This document shows positions 43,814-52,920 of a stretch of DNA of 64,000 bases, piece by piece. The translations under genes and the position numbers were made by a program. Numbering within the stretch: the first letter of the stretch is position 1; every line of letters begins with the position of its first letter. The stretch comes from JACNKV01 sp964388155. Lineage in GTDB: Bacteria > Fidelibacterota > Marinisomatia > Marinisomatales > JACNKV01. Where the stretch lies: the NCBI GenBank assembly GCA_964388155.1, contig CAYLYH010000001.1, forward strand, positions 1 to 64,000. The letters are read 5' to 3'. The notes beneath the pieces were generated by a model. That model saw only the letters and a program-made list of their open reading frames with translations, did not search any database and had not been told where the DNA came from.

Positions 43814-44880
43814 TATTCGTTCAATATATTTCTGCATATTTAAAGTCTATTTGCCTATTACGAACACTGATATCTATTCGTAATAATGAGAGTTATGGTG
43901 TCTGTATTAATAAAATGGATTATGTTGGCTACGATGGAAAACCAACCCCACTAAAATATTTTATACCAACCAAGTCATCTAAACATACTCTCTTAATATA
44001 TCCCGGAGCTTCACCGTCAGGAGAAGACCATGAAAAGCTTAACACATTAGGTATAGCATTTTCCCGGATTGGTTATGAGGTTTACATTCCAAGAATTCCA
44101 CCCTTGAAGCAGTTGATGATTACTGAGGAAGTTAACGAATGGATGGCATATTTTTATTCTTGGTTTTTGGATGAAAAACAAATTGATTCTAATAATGTTA
44201 GTATCATCGGGATAAGTTTTGGAGGATCCATGGTACTTAAAACCAGTTTGGTTGAGTCTGTACGTCGCCGCTCTCCAAGAACATTGTTCTCGTATGGTAC
44301 TTACTTTCATTTCAAATCCGTTTTAGATTTTTTGTATTCCGGTAAAATTGAAAAAGACGGAAAAACTATCAATATTGCCACGGATAATTGGGCACTTGTC
44401 GGCTTAATATATAATTATCTACCCAAAGTCGATGTGGGATTTAGCACAAAGAAATTGGTCGCTACACTTCGAGACTACATTCAAGAGAAAGATAAGGATG
44501 TGAGGGGGGCATTAAAAGATTTAAGTGTAAATGAAAGAAAAATATGGGATGATATCGTAACAGGAAATCCATCAACAGAAATAAAAAATATTATTATGGT
44601 GTTTCAAAAAGAATGTGCAACAGAGTTTGAAGACTTTTCTCCAAAGCAATGGGGAAGCCAGGTAACAAATAAAGTTTTTATCCTTCATGGAACATATGAT
44701 AATATGGTCCCGTATACAGAATCAGTAAAATTGGCAAATGTATTACCAAATTCGGTTTTGCATATTACAGATTTGTATAGCCATAAGGAATTTTCTCTTG
44801 GTGGAAAACTGATACATATTATTAAAGAGATTATTGGATTATTAAGGTTTTTATCAAAATTTATTCGCGAAACAAGTTGA
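43810..44880 (+). CDS. Alpha/beta-hydrolase-fold protein of unknown function
   Basis: Up to 356 residues if it starts at the TTG overlapping the gpt stop; an internal ATG at 43915 (MDYVGYDGKPTP) would give 321 residues and loses only a poorly conserved N-terminus. The core has TLLIYPGASPSGEDH (about 60), the nucleophile elbow GISFGGS (about residues 138-144), an Asp in FILHGTYDNMVP (about 298) and a His in LYSHKEFSL (about 320), so a full Ser-Asp-His triad is possible. Substrate unknown. It follows gpt but has no evident purine role and is AT-richer than its neighbours. Confidence 0.65.
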   Translation: MIFVQYISAYLKSICLLRTLISIRNNESYGVCINKMDYVGYDGKPTPLKYFIPTKSSKHTLLIYPGASPSGEDHEKLNTLGIAFSRIGYEVYIPRIPPLKQLMITEEVNEWMAYFYSWFLDEKQIDSNNVSIIGISFGGSMVLKTSLVESVRRRSPRTLFSYGTYFHFKSVLDFLYSGKIEKDGKTINIATDNWALVGLIYNYLPKVDVGFSTKKLVATLRDYIQEKDKDVRGALKDLSVNERKIWDDIVTGNPSTEIKNIIMVFQKECATEFEDFSPKQWGSQVTNKVFILHGTYDNMVPYTESVKLANVLPNSVLHITDLYSHKEFSLGGKLIHIIKEIIGLLRFLSKFIRETS

Positions 44881-45020
44881 ATAGTAAATAATAGATAGCC
44901 TTAAGTAAATGCGCTTTAAATCTAATCAGATTTTATTGAAATTATTAGTAACTTCATGTTGGTGCTACTAATTAAAACTTCTTAAACTTTCAGCATGAAT
45001 ATTAACGATATGAGGTAAAT

Positions 45021-46052
45021 ATGAACAAACCAATTCGAATTGCATTATTTGGATTCGGCCGAATCGGAAGAAATATTTTCCGTATAGGCTACAATAATCC
45101 CAATTATGAATTCGTTGCAATTAGTGATTTGGGTGAACCGGAATCACTGCATTACTTATTGATGCGTGACTCAATTCACGGACCCATGAAAGATAACTTT
45201 ATTTTAGAGGATAATTTTTTTGTCTATGGCAATCGGCGAACCCGAATTTTGCCGGGAGGCAAACCCGGTGTTTTACCCTGGGATGCTTATGATGTAGATA
45301 TTGTTTTAGATACAACAGGTGTATATCGAAGTAGAATCGAACTTGAGCCACATCTAAAGGCGGGTGCAAAACGTGTAATCGTCTCTAAACCACCCTTAGA
45401 TGATGTAGACAGAATTGTTATCCCCGGATTAAATGATGACGAAATTCTCCCGGATGATAGAATCATTTCAACTACATCTGCCACGACGCAAGTATTAGCG
45501 TTGATGTTAACGGTACTTGACCGGGAATTTGGAGTGGAAAAAGCAATGATGACGACGGTTCATGCTTATACATCCGATCAGCCTCTTGCAGATGCGGTTC
45601 GTTCGGATCTCCGGCGTAGCCGATCTGCCGTTGAGAACATTATTCCAAATGAAACATGGGCAACAGATTATGTTGAGCGATTAATTCCGAAATTCAAAGG
45701 AAAGCTGAGTGGAGTTGCATTTAACGTCCCTGTACCCAATGGATCTTGTATAGATTTAACAACCGAACTTAAAAACATGCCAACCGTTGATGAAGTAAAT
45801 CTATCTATGAAAAAAGCTGCTGACGGAGACTTTAAAAACCTAATCGGATATACTGAGGATCCAATTGTTTCCAGTGATTTAACTGCCAGCGGTGAAACGC
45901 TTGTATTTGATTCTCAGGCAACAATGTTAGCATCCGGAAAACTTGTAAAAACAATTTCCTGGTTTGATAATGGGTGGGGATTCGGAAAAAGAGTACTTGA
46001 TGTTGTGGATGCCTATGCAGCGCTTAGTAAAGATATGGAGGTAAAATCATGA
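45021..46052 (+). CDS. GAPDH-like paralogue lacking the catalytic cysteine
   Basis: 343 residues with the GAPDH fold throughout: N-terminal FGFGRIGRNIFRI, VDIVLDTTGVYRSR, AKRVIVSKPP, VHAYTSDQPLADAVRSDLRRSRSAVENIIPN and a C-terminal SWFDNGWGFGKRVLD. The active-site motif SCTTN is replaced: ISTTSATTQVLAL puts Ala154 where the catalytic Cys should be and Gln for the Asn, whereas His181 is kept. It cannot perform normal acyl-thioester chemistry. It overlaps the intact gap gene by four bases, so the two proteins may form mixed tetramers or this one may regulate. I know of no characterised equivalent. Confidence 0.8.
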   Translation: MNKPIRIALFGFGRIGRNIFRIGYNNPNYEFVAISDLGEPESLHYLLMRDSIHGPMKDNFILEDNFFVYGNRRTRILPGGKPGVLPWDAYDVDIVLDTTGVYRSRIELEPHLKAGAKRVIVSKPPLDDVDRIVIPGLNDDEILPDDRIISTTSATTQVLALMLTVLDREFGVEKAMMTTVHAYTSDQPLADAVRSDLRRSRSAVENIIPNETWATDYVERLIPKFKGKLSGVAFNVPVPNGSCIDLTTELKNMPTVDEVNLSMKKAADGDFKNLIGYTEDPIVSSDLTASGETLVFDSQATMLASGKLVKTISWFDNGWGFGKRVLDVVDAYAALSKDMEVKS

Positions 46053-47050
46053 AGATTGCTATCAATGGATTTGGACGAATAGGTCGTTCGGTGTTTCGTG
46101 TGCTGAATGCCAGAGATGATTTTGATGTGGTGGCAATTAACGACATCGCGGATAACGCGGCATTGGGTTACCTTTTAAAATATGACACAGTTATGGGGCG
46201 ATTTCCTGACACCATTCGCACAGAAGGTGATATGCTTTACACATCCTCTAATGAAGTACATATGTTAGCTGAACGTAACCCTGCTGATCTTCCTTGGAAG
46301 AAATTAGGTGTTGATGCGGTAGTGGAGGCAACCGGAATATTTCGTACAGTCGATACATTAAAACCACATCTGGATGCAGGAGCAAAACGTATTATTTTAA
46401 CGGTCCCTGCCAAAGAAGAAATTGACTATACGGTCGTTATTGGCGTGAATGATAAAGGTTTGAATTCCAGCCATCGAATTATTTCCAACGCCAGTTGTAC
46501 GACAAACTGTCTTGCTCCGATTGTTAAAGTTCTAAATGATGCATTTGGGATTGAATATGGTGTCATAAACACGATTCATGCGTATACGAATGACCAGCGT
46601 CTTGCAGATGTACCGCATTCAGACTGGCGGCGAAGCCGAGCTGCTGCTGAGAATATAATTCCGACAACAACCGGTGCTGCCCGCGCAGTTGGGAAAGTGT
46701 TACCGGAACTAGCAGGAAAACTTGATGGAATTGCCATGCGTGTTCCCGTCGCAGATGGATCTGTCGTCGATTCAGTGTTTCAGCTTAATAAATCTGTGAC
46801 GATAGATCAGATAAATGAAGTGGTCTACGATGCATCTGAGAGGCCTGAGCTGAAGAGCATCTTAGAGTATTCAACATTACCGGTTGTCTCTACAGATATA
46901 ATCGGTAACCCACATTCATCTATCTTTGATGCTCCATTCACAAGAGTTGTGGAAGGAAATTTTGTAAAAACGCTGAATTGGTATGATAATGAATGGGGAT
47001 ATTCGAATCGTGTTGTTGATCTATTGAAGATTATATCCAATTGGTCATAG
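46049..47050 (+). CDS. gap: Glyceraldehyde-3-phosphate dehydrogenase, type I
   Basis: 333 residues, standard length. NGFGRIGRSVFRVL starts the Rossmann fold; the Asp of VVAINDIAD suits NAD. The active site is complete: NASCTTNCLAPI with Cys150 and VINTIHAYTNDQRLADVPHSDWRRSRAAAENIIPT with the catalytic His. C-terminal NWYDNEWGYSNRVVDL is canonical. It oxidises glyceraldehyde-3-phosphate with NAD and phosphate in glycolysis. It directly follows and overlaps the cysteine-less paralogue, and a strong terminator follows. Confidence 0.95.
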   Translation: MKIAINGFGRIGRSVFRVLNARDDFDVVAINDIADNAALGYLLKYDTVMGRFPDTIRTEGDMLYTSSNEVHMLAERNPADLPWKKLGVDAVVEATGIFRTVDTLKPHLDAGAKRIILTVPAKEEIDYTVVIGVNDKGLNSSHRIISNASCTTNCLAPIVKVLNDAFGIEYGVINTIHAYTNDQRLADVPHSDWRRSRAAAENIIPTTTGAARAVGKVLPELAGKLDGIAMRVPVADGSVVDSVFQLNKSVTIDQINEVVYDASERPELKSILEYSTLPVVSTDIIGNPHSSIFDAPFTRVVEGNFVKTLNWYDNEWGYSNRVVDLLKIISNWS

Positions 47051-47070
47051 CATTCACTCTCATTTCCATT

Positions 47071-47105
47071 TGAGCAAAAACCCCAATTATTGGGGTTTTT
47101 GCTCA
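47071..47105 (+). terminator. Strong hairpin terminator after gap
   Basis: A 16-bp perfect stem TGAGCAAAAACCCCAA / TTGGGGTTTTTGCTCA with loop TTA, with T-rich sequence inside and after it. It ends the GAPDH pair operon and stands 45 bases before cutA. Confidence 0.85.
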
Positions 47106-47149
47106 AAATCAACCTTTTTATTTTATGAAAAACCGTTCTAATTTCCGTC

Positions 47150-47431
47150 ATGAATAAAGAACCTATCATTATTCTCACAACCGTGAAAAATATAGGTGAA
47201 GCCGAAAATATGGCTAAGGCGTTGTTGGATAATCATCAGACAGCTTGTGTATCAATTCTATCTGGAGTTCAATCGATTTATCGCTGGAATAATAAAATAT
47301 ATCATGAGAAAGAGCACCATTTTCTAATCAAAACGGTTCAAATAATGGAACAACACGTCTATGCATTAATACGGAAGTTACATTCCTATGAAGTGCCGGA
47401 AATCTGGATAGTCGGAGAAGTATCCGGATGA
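47150..47431 (+). CDS. cutA: CutA-family divalent-cation tolerance protein
   Basis: 93 residues, a little shorter than usual (100-115). The family motifs are IILTTVKNIGEAENMAKALL at the start, ACVSILSGVQSIYRWNNKI in the middle and LIRKLHSYEVPEIWIV near the end. CutA forms a stable trimer of ferredoxin-like fold and is linked to copper tolerance, but its real function is unclear. It overlaps the K+ channel gene by four bases. Confidence 0.9.
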   Translation: MNKEPIIILTTVKNIGEAENMAKALLDNHQTACVSILSGVQSIYRWNNKIYHEKEHHFLIKTVQIMEQHVYALIRKLHSYEVPEIWIVGEVSG

Positions 47432-48420
47432 GAAGACTAGGAAAATCATTATTCTTAATATATTTTTTCCTTTTACTATCAATTGGTGCTACAGGATATT
47501 ATATCATTGGCGGAAAAGAGTGGACGATTATTGATAGTATTTACATGACAATTATCACATTATCTACCGTCGGTTTTGGTGAAGTACATCCACTGACTCA
47601 AATGGCGAAATTATGGTCTATCATCGTTATTATATTCGGTGTGAGCGGGGTAGCAATGATTATCTCGAAAATAGGAACAGATTTAATGGAATTCAAACAA
47701 TATCGGAAACGTGCTATGCTTAATAAAATAAAAAAAATGAAAAATCATTATATCTTATGTGGCTACGGAAGAACCGGAGCAGTTATTGCAAAAGAGCTAC
47801 ATGAGAAAAAACATAAATTTGTTGTCATAGATAATAATAGAGAAAAAATAGATATCATCGAGGAAATAGGATATAGATTTATTAAAGAAGATGCAACATT
47901 AGATGAAACTCTGCTAAATGCCGGTATAGAAAACGCAAAAGGTGTTGTAATCACACTTGATAATGATCAAGATAATTTATTTGTTACCATGTCTGCAAGG
48001 AATTTAAATAAGGATGCCTATTTAATTACAAGATGCAGTAAACATGATACAGGGAAAAAATTAAAACGTGCCGGAGCGAGCAAAGTTGTTAACCCATATA
48101 TTGCAGGTGGACACAAAATGGCTGAACTGCTGTTAACTCCGTATGTTGAAGATACTGTTTCTTTATCAACGCCAACATCAACGATGGAAATGGTTATTAA
48201 TGAAATCACTTTAGAGTCTATTGATCGATACGATGGCATTATGATAAAAGATTCAAAACTCAGAGAAGAATATAATCTAATTGTTGTAGGTATTATTGGC
48301 AAGGATGGTGAAACGATTCTAAACCCCGATCCACATACAGTATTACGGTTAGATCAAACGATATTGCTCATAGGCTCAAAAGAAAATATGCGGGCATTTA
48401 AAGAAACAATACTCGCATAA
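47428..48420 (+). CDS. Potassium channel with RCK (TrkA-N/TrkA-C) domains
   Basis: 330 residues. Two transmembrane segments (about 9-28 and 60-82) flank a pore helix and selectivity filter TVGFGE (near residue 47). From residue ~105 the RCK/TrkA-N Rossmann domain starts HYILCGYGRTGAVIAKEL with a following acidic VVIDNN; a TrkA-C domain closes the protein. This is the MthK/Kch layout: a gated K+ channel controlled by a cytoplasmic ligand such as NAD(H) or Ca2+. Coupled by a four-base overlap to cutA. Confidence 0.9.
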   Translation: MRRLGKSLFLIYFFLLLSIGATGYYIIGGKEWTIIDSIYMTIITLSTVGFGEVHPLTQMAKLWSIIVIIFGVSGVAMIISKIGTDLMEFKQYRKRAMLNKIKKMKNHYILCGYGRTGAVIAKELHEKKHKFVVIDNNREKIDIIEEIGYRFIKEDATLDETLLNAGIENAKGVVITLDNDQDNLFVTMSARNLNKDAYLITRCSKHDTGKKLKRAGASKVVNPYIAGGHKMAELLLTPYVEDTVSLSTPTSTMEMVINEITLESIDRYDGIMIKDSKLREEYNLIVVGIIGKDGETILNPDPHTVLRLDQTILLIGSKENMRAFKETILA

Positions 48421-48477
48421 TATATACCACATAACATAGATTATGTATAATAGCGCTTTGGTGTAAAAAGTATTACC

Positions 48478-50937
48478 TTATTTTACAACGAAATTAACTA
48501 AACGGCCGGGCACATAGATTTCTTTAATGTAAGTCTTCCCTTCTAAATAGAATAACACATTTTTTTCTTTTTTAGCCAGATGAAGAATTGATTCTTTATC
48601 TTCATCACTCGCTATACTAATTTCCCCACGAAGTTTTCCATTGACTTGGATGACGATTGTAATCAAGTCTTTAATAAGACATTCTTCTTTGTGTTTAGGC
48701 CAATCGGCATAATTAATAGATGACGTATGTCCCATTATTTCCCAGAGTTCTTCACTTAGATGCGGTGCAAATGGCGACATTAACAGAATTAACGTTTCAG
48801 CAGCTTTCAAAGGAATTATTTTATATGTACTCATTTCGTTCACAAATATCATTAATTGGCTAATAGCCGTATTAAGATTCAGAGAGTCAATATCTTCGGT
48901 TATTTTTTTTATTGTCGTATGTAATTGGTATAATTGATTTTTATTTAACGTAATATCTTCGATAGGTGTATGAGTAAATAGTCGCCAAATCCTTTTAATA
49001 AACCGTTCAGTACCGGAAATACTTTTTGTGTCCCATGATGCAGATTGGTCAAACGGACCGATAAACATTTCATACGTACGAAAAACATCTGCTCCATATT
49101 TTTCTACAACATCATCAGGATTAATAACATTTCCACGTGATTTGGACATTTTTTCTCCACCTTCACCCAAAATCATACCATGCGATGTTCGTTTTAAATA
49201 AGGTTCAGATGCGGGAATATAGCCACAATCTGATAGAAATTGATTCCAAAACCGAGAATACAACAAATGTAAAGTCGTATGTTCCATTCCTCCATTATAC
49301 CAATCTACGGGCATCCAATAGTTTAATTTATCATAATCTGCGAATGATGTATTATTTTTTGGGTCTATATATCGTAAGAAATACCAAGAAGACCCTGCCC
49401 AATTTGGCATTGTATCTGTCTCTCTTTTTGCACTTCCACCGCATTTAGGACACTCTGTATTTACCCACTCTTCGATTGTGGCTAACGGAGACTCTCCTGT
49501 TTCAGTTGGCTCGTATTTTTCCACATCCGGAAGTACTACCGGTAAATCTTTTTCAGGGACGGGAATCCATCCACATGAATTACAATGGATTAAGGGTATT
49601 GGCTCTCCCCAATATCGTTGTCTAGAAAATACCCAATCTCTTAATTTATAATTAACTGCATGCGTACCTGCACCGTATTTTTCTAACCATTCAACTGTTT
49701 CTTTTACGGCTGATTTTACATTTTTCCCATCGAGATTTAAATTTCGATTATTAGAAGAGTTTATACATTCTCCTTCAAATGGCCAGCAGACATTGCCGGA
49801 CAACACGTCATTTGGATTAATACCTTTTTTTTGGGCGAGTTGCTCATCAGGGTGGTTAATACAATTAATGGTAATATTAAATTTTTTTGCAAATTCAAAA
49901 TCTCGTGTATCATGAGCAGGGACAGCCATGATAGCGCCGGTTCCGTAACTTATTAGCACATAATCAGCAATCCAAATGGGTATTTTTTCATTATTCACCG
50001 GATTAATTGCATAAGCACCGGTAAAAACTCCGGTTTTTTCTTTGCTTAATTCTGTCCGCTCAAGATCACTTTTGCGTGCTGAGCGACGAATGTAGTGTTC
50101 AATTTCAGATTCTTGTTCATCACTTGTAATTGTTTGTATAAGGTCATGTTCCGGGGATAAAATCATAAATGTTGCACCAAATAACGTATCCGGGCGAGTT
50201 GTAAATACTCTAATCTTTTTATCAGACCCATCGACGAGAAAATCGACTTCAGCTCCTTCAGACTTACCAATCCAATTCACTTGTTGAGTTTTAATGCGAT
50301 CGAGAAAATCTACATCTTCTAATCCTTTTAACAATTTGTCAGCATACGCAGTAATTTTTAGCATCCATTGATCAATTGAGCGCTTTTCTACCTCTCCCCC
50401 GCACCGTTCGCAATTCCCATCAAGTACTTCTTCATTTGCTAATCCAATTTTACAGGAAAGACACCAATTAATGGGCATTTCTTTTTTGTAGGCTAATCCT
50501 TTATTAAAAAACTGAAGAAATATCCACTGTGTCCATTTATAATAATCAGGGTCTGTTGTAGATACTGCTCTTTCCCAGTCAAATGAAAACCCCAAAGATT
50601 TAAGCTGGTTAGTGAATTGTTCAATATTTTTCTTTGTAGTGATTGAGGGATGAATGCCGGTTGTTATGGCATAATTTTCTGAAGGTAAACCAAAACTGTC
50701 AAAGCCCATGGGGAAAAGGACATTATATCCTTCCATTCTTTTCTTGCGAGAAAGAATATCTAAAGCTGTATATGATCGTGGGTGTCCAACATGTAATCCG
50801 TCACCAGATGGATATGGAAACTCAACGAGACAATAAAACTTAGGTTTCTCAGAGAAATCTTCTGCCCTAAATACGTTGTTTTCCTCCCAAAAAGCCTGCC
50901 ATTTGGTCTCAATAGTTTTGTGGTTGTATTCTGTCAT
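48478..50937 (-). CDS. leuS: Leucyl-tRNA synthetase
   Basis: 819 residues, usual bacterial length. The class I signature HIGH region reads YPSGDGLHVGHPRSYTALD near residue 45, a zinc-finger-like CLSCKIG/CERCGGEVEKR region near 160-185, CP1 editing domain with TRPDTLFGATFM near 240, and KMSKSRGN near residue 595. It charges tRNA-Leu and edits mischarged products. It is the first of a long minus-strand housekeeping block; a small membrane protein gene lies directly upstream. Confidence 0.96.
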   Translation of the reverse strand: MTEYNHKTIETKWQAFWEENNVFRAEDFSEKPKFYCLVEFPYPSGDGLHVGHPRSYTALDILSRKKRMEGYNVLFPMGFDSFGLPSENYAITTGIHPSITTKKNIEQFTNQLKSLGFSFDWERAVSTTDPDYYKWTQWIFLQFFNKGLAYKKEMPINWCLSCKIGLANEEVLDGNCERCGGEVEKRSIDQWMLKITAYADKLLKGLEDVDFLDRIKTQQVNWIGKSEGAEVDFLVDGSDKKIRVFTTRPDTLFGATFMILSPEHDLIQTITSDEQESEIEHYIRRSARKSDLERTELSKEKTGVFTGAYAINPVNNEKIPIWIADYVLISYGTGAIMAVPAHDTRDFEFAKKFNITINCINHPDEQLAQKKGINPNDVLSGNVCWPFEGECINSSNNRNLNLDGKNVKSAVKETVEWLEKYGAGTHAVNYKLRDWVFSRQRYWGEPIPLIHCNSCGWIPVPEKDLPVVLPDVEKYEPTETGESPLATIEEWVNTECPKCGGSAKRETDTMPNWAGSSWYFLRYIDPKNNTSFADYDKLNYWMPVDWYNGGMEHTTLHLLYSRFWNQFLSDCGYIPASEPYLKRTSHGMILGEGGEKMSKSRGNVINPDDVVEKYGADVFRTYEMFIGPFDQSASWDTKSISGTERFIKRIWRLFTHTPIEDITLNKNQLYQLHTTIKKITEDIDSLNLNTAISQLMIFVNEMSTYKIIPLKAAETLILLMSPFAPHLSEELWEIMGHTSSINYADWPKHKEECLIKDLITIVIQVNGKLRGEISIASDEDKESILHLAKKEKNVLFYLEGKTYIKEIYVPGRLVNFVVK

Positions 50938-50953
50938 GAATTTTGTAATATGC

Positions 50954-51145
50954 TTAGTCCTGCTTCAGTCTCATTAAATTCCGGATTATTCCAATACCCC
51001 CTGCAACAGCCAAAAAAATAGCTGCGAGACGAAGATTACTACTTTGTAATTCGTGCCCTGCAAAGTAGATTGAAATTCCCGCAGCAGTGTACATAACAAA
51101 CCGCGTTATGCGCAGGATACTAAATTCGTTAAAGTCTTGTTTCAT
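50954..51145 (-). CDS. Small membrane protein (DUF2892/YgaP-like)
   Basis: 63 residues with two hydrophobic segments (about 14-29 and 38-55) and a polar start MKQDFNEFSILRITRF, like short DUF2892 inner-membrane proteins. GGAGAG lies about 8 bases upstream of the ATG. It sits 16 bases before leuS. No function can be assigned. Confidence 0.6.
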   Translation of the reverse strand: MKQDFNEFSILRITRFVMYTAAGISIYFAGHELQSSNLRLAAIFLAVAGGIGIIRNLMRLKQD

Positions 51146-51342
51146 TATTTCTCTCCGTTATGTGTTTAAGTGGTAAAATATTAGGTGGTAAGCGCCAGTG
51201 TTAAAATAATTAATTTCTACATGGTTTCTACGATTTATTTTATGACCTTTGTTCTTCTCGTGCTATCATTAATCTAGATCTTTTGTATGTCTAGTGTAAT
51301 ATCGACCTTGAGATTCACTATATATGTCCTATGTTTCATGTG

Positions 51343-51417
51343 TCGGGGTGAAAGGATTTGAACCTTCGACCTCGTCGTCCCGAACGACGCGCGCTAACCG
51401 GGCTGCGCTACACCCCG
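51343..51417 (-). tRNA. tRNA-Pro (anticodon CGG)
   Basis: The minus strand reads CGGGGTG as acceptor 5' strand and CACCCCG as 3' strand with discriminator A. The D-arm is TAGCGCAGCCCGGTTAGCGC, the anticodon stem is CGTCG/CGACG around loop TTCGGGA (anticodon CGG, codon CCG), and the T-arm contains GGTTCAAATCC. CCA is not encoded (the genome has CAC after the discriminator). A decayed partial duplicate lies about 160 bases away at 51576-51678. Confidence 0.93.
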
Positions 51418-51575
51418 AAATTCTTTATAAAAAAGCGATGTAAATTTACGGATTGTCATTTATCCTACACAATAAAAAAGGTTTTATCCGCGTTATTTAT
51501 TTAAATTTCTAATGTAACAATAGAACCCCGGTAAATCAGAATCTATAAATTAAACCAGATAGAAATTAAGAACAA

Positions 51576-51678
51576 GATTATGAACTTTCGACCTCGTCTT
51601 CTCGAACGATGTGCGTTAACCGGGCTATGCTATACCCCGAATTTCTTTATAAAAAAGGGATGCGAATTTACGGATTGT
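51576..51678 (-). pseudogene. Degenerate tRNA-Pro duplicate
   Basis: This segment repeats the tRNA-Pro 5' half and its 5'-flanking sequence. The acceptor 5' strand is GGGGTAT, the D-arm is largely kept (CATAGCCCGGTTAACGCAC) and the anticodon loop is TTCGAGA, which reads CGA in place of CGG. The T-arm and acceptor 3' strand are unrecognisable. Similarity continues into the flank (CTTTATAAAAAAG, ATTTACGGATTGT), so it arose by local duplication and decay. A 67-codon plus-strand reading frame through it is not a gene. Confidence 0.75.
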
Positions 51679-51719
51679 GTTATACCTATACATATGGAAA
51701 AAGAAAGCTTTAAATTTAC

Positions 51720-52817
51720 TCACATAATACGAATAAATTGTTTTCCGCCAATTTGTTTAATTGCACCTTTGAGTTCAAGTTGAAGCAAAATCGTCAGAAG
51801 TTGTGTAATTTCAACAGAAGATATTCGTGTGAGTTCATCAATATGTTTTGGATCATTGTCTAAGATATTTAGGATTTGTTTTTCTTCTTCCGTTATATCA
51901 AAACGAATTTTCGTTTGTTTAGCTTTTCGTGGTTTAAACAAACGATGTTGAATATGCTCAATGATTTGCTCAGCATTTTCAACGGGGACTGCACCGTGTC
52001 GAATCAAACGTAAACATCCCACACTTTGTTTATCATAAATACGGCCCGGAACGGCAAACACTTCTCTATTCTGGTCAATGGAGTTTAACGCAGTCAACAT
52101 CGCTCCGCTTCTGTCTCCTGCTTCGACAACGATTGTCCCATGAGAAAGACCGCTAATTATTCTGTTTCTCTGAGGAAAATTACCTGGATCGGGTTTAGTC
52201 CCCAGAGGAAATTCAGAGATAATCGTACCATTTTTTGTAATAGCGTCCGCAAGGTCTCGGTTTTCAGCCGGATAAATAATATCAACCCCGCTACCAAGGA
52301 CAGCAATTGTTTTTCCTCCTCCGGTAACCACTTCTTTATGAGCAACAGTATCTATGCCACGAGCAAGCCCGCTCACAATTGTCAGATCATTTGCACTAAG
52401 ATCTTTAGCTAGCGATTGAGCAACTCTCCTTCCATATTGGGTCGTATTTCTTGACCCAACAATGGCAACAGTATCTTCTTTTTGATTTAACGATTTGCCT
52501 TTAAGATACAGTAAAACGGGAGGGTTATAGATGTTTTTTAAGGGCACTGGATATTCCTCGTCCCATAAAGAAATAATACGAGCATCTTTATCTTGGGCAG
52601 TATCCCATTCCTTTTTTCCGTAATCAAAATCAAAATATGATTTAATTGTTTTCGCCAATCGTTGGTCTATTCCGTCAATAGCACAAAGGTCTTTTTCGGA
52701 TAAAGAGAATATTGAGTCTAAAATATCGTGTTTTAATAATAATGCACGTACCCGTTTAGGACCGATTTTTGGCACATTTAATAAATTTAGTATAGTGATA
52801 ATATTTTTTCTGCTCAT
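51720..52817 (-). CDS. dprA: DNA processing protein DprA
   Basis: 365 residues. N-terminal helix-hairpin-helix-like region (PKIGPKRVRALLL), then the Rossmann DprA core: AIVGSRNTTQYGRRVAQSLA near residue 117, IVSGLARGIDTVAHKEV near 148, TIAVLGSGVDIIYP near 168, SEFPLGTKPDPGNFPQRNRIISGLSHGTIVVEA near 197-230, SGAMLTA and FAVPG. A winged-helix DML1-like C-terminus follows. DprA binds ssDNA and loads RecA in natural transformation. With the ComEA-like gene at 59882 it suggests some DNA uptake ability. Confidence 0.94.
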   Translation of the reverse strand: MSRKNIITILNLLNVPKIGPKRVRALLLKHDILDSIFSLSEKDLCAIDGIDQRLAKTIKSYFDFDYGKKEWDTAQDKDARIISLWDEEYPVPLKNIYNPPVLLYLKGKSLNQKEDTVAIVGSRNTTQYGRRVAQSLAKDLSANDLTIVSGLARGIDTVAHKEVVTGGGKTIAVLGSGVDIIYPAENRDLADAITKNGTIISEFPLGTKPDPGNFPQRNRIISGLSHGTIVVEAGDRSGAMLTALNSIDQNREVFAVPGRIYDKQSVGCLRLIRHGAVPVENAEQIIEHIQHRLFKPRKAKQTKIRFDITEEEKQILNILDNDPKHIDELTRISSVEITQLLTILLQLELKGAIKQIGGKQFIRIM

Positions 52818-52920
52818 CTGTTAAAGCCTATACATTATTTCAAACCTAAATTGAGTACTTTTTCAACGAACAAGTCGGCTACGTGTTTTACGAAATCGCT
52901 CAATTTAGAACAAAATAAAA

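Noticed and set aside
51580..51783. 67-codon plus-strand reading frame
   Set aside because: It runs through the decayed tRNA-Pro duplicate and its flank, so it is not a protein gene.
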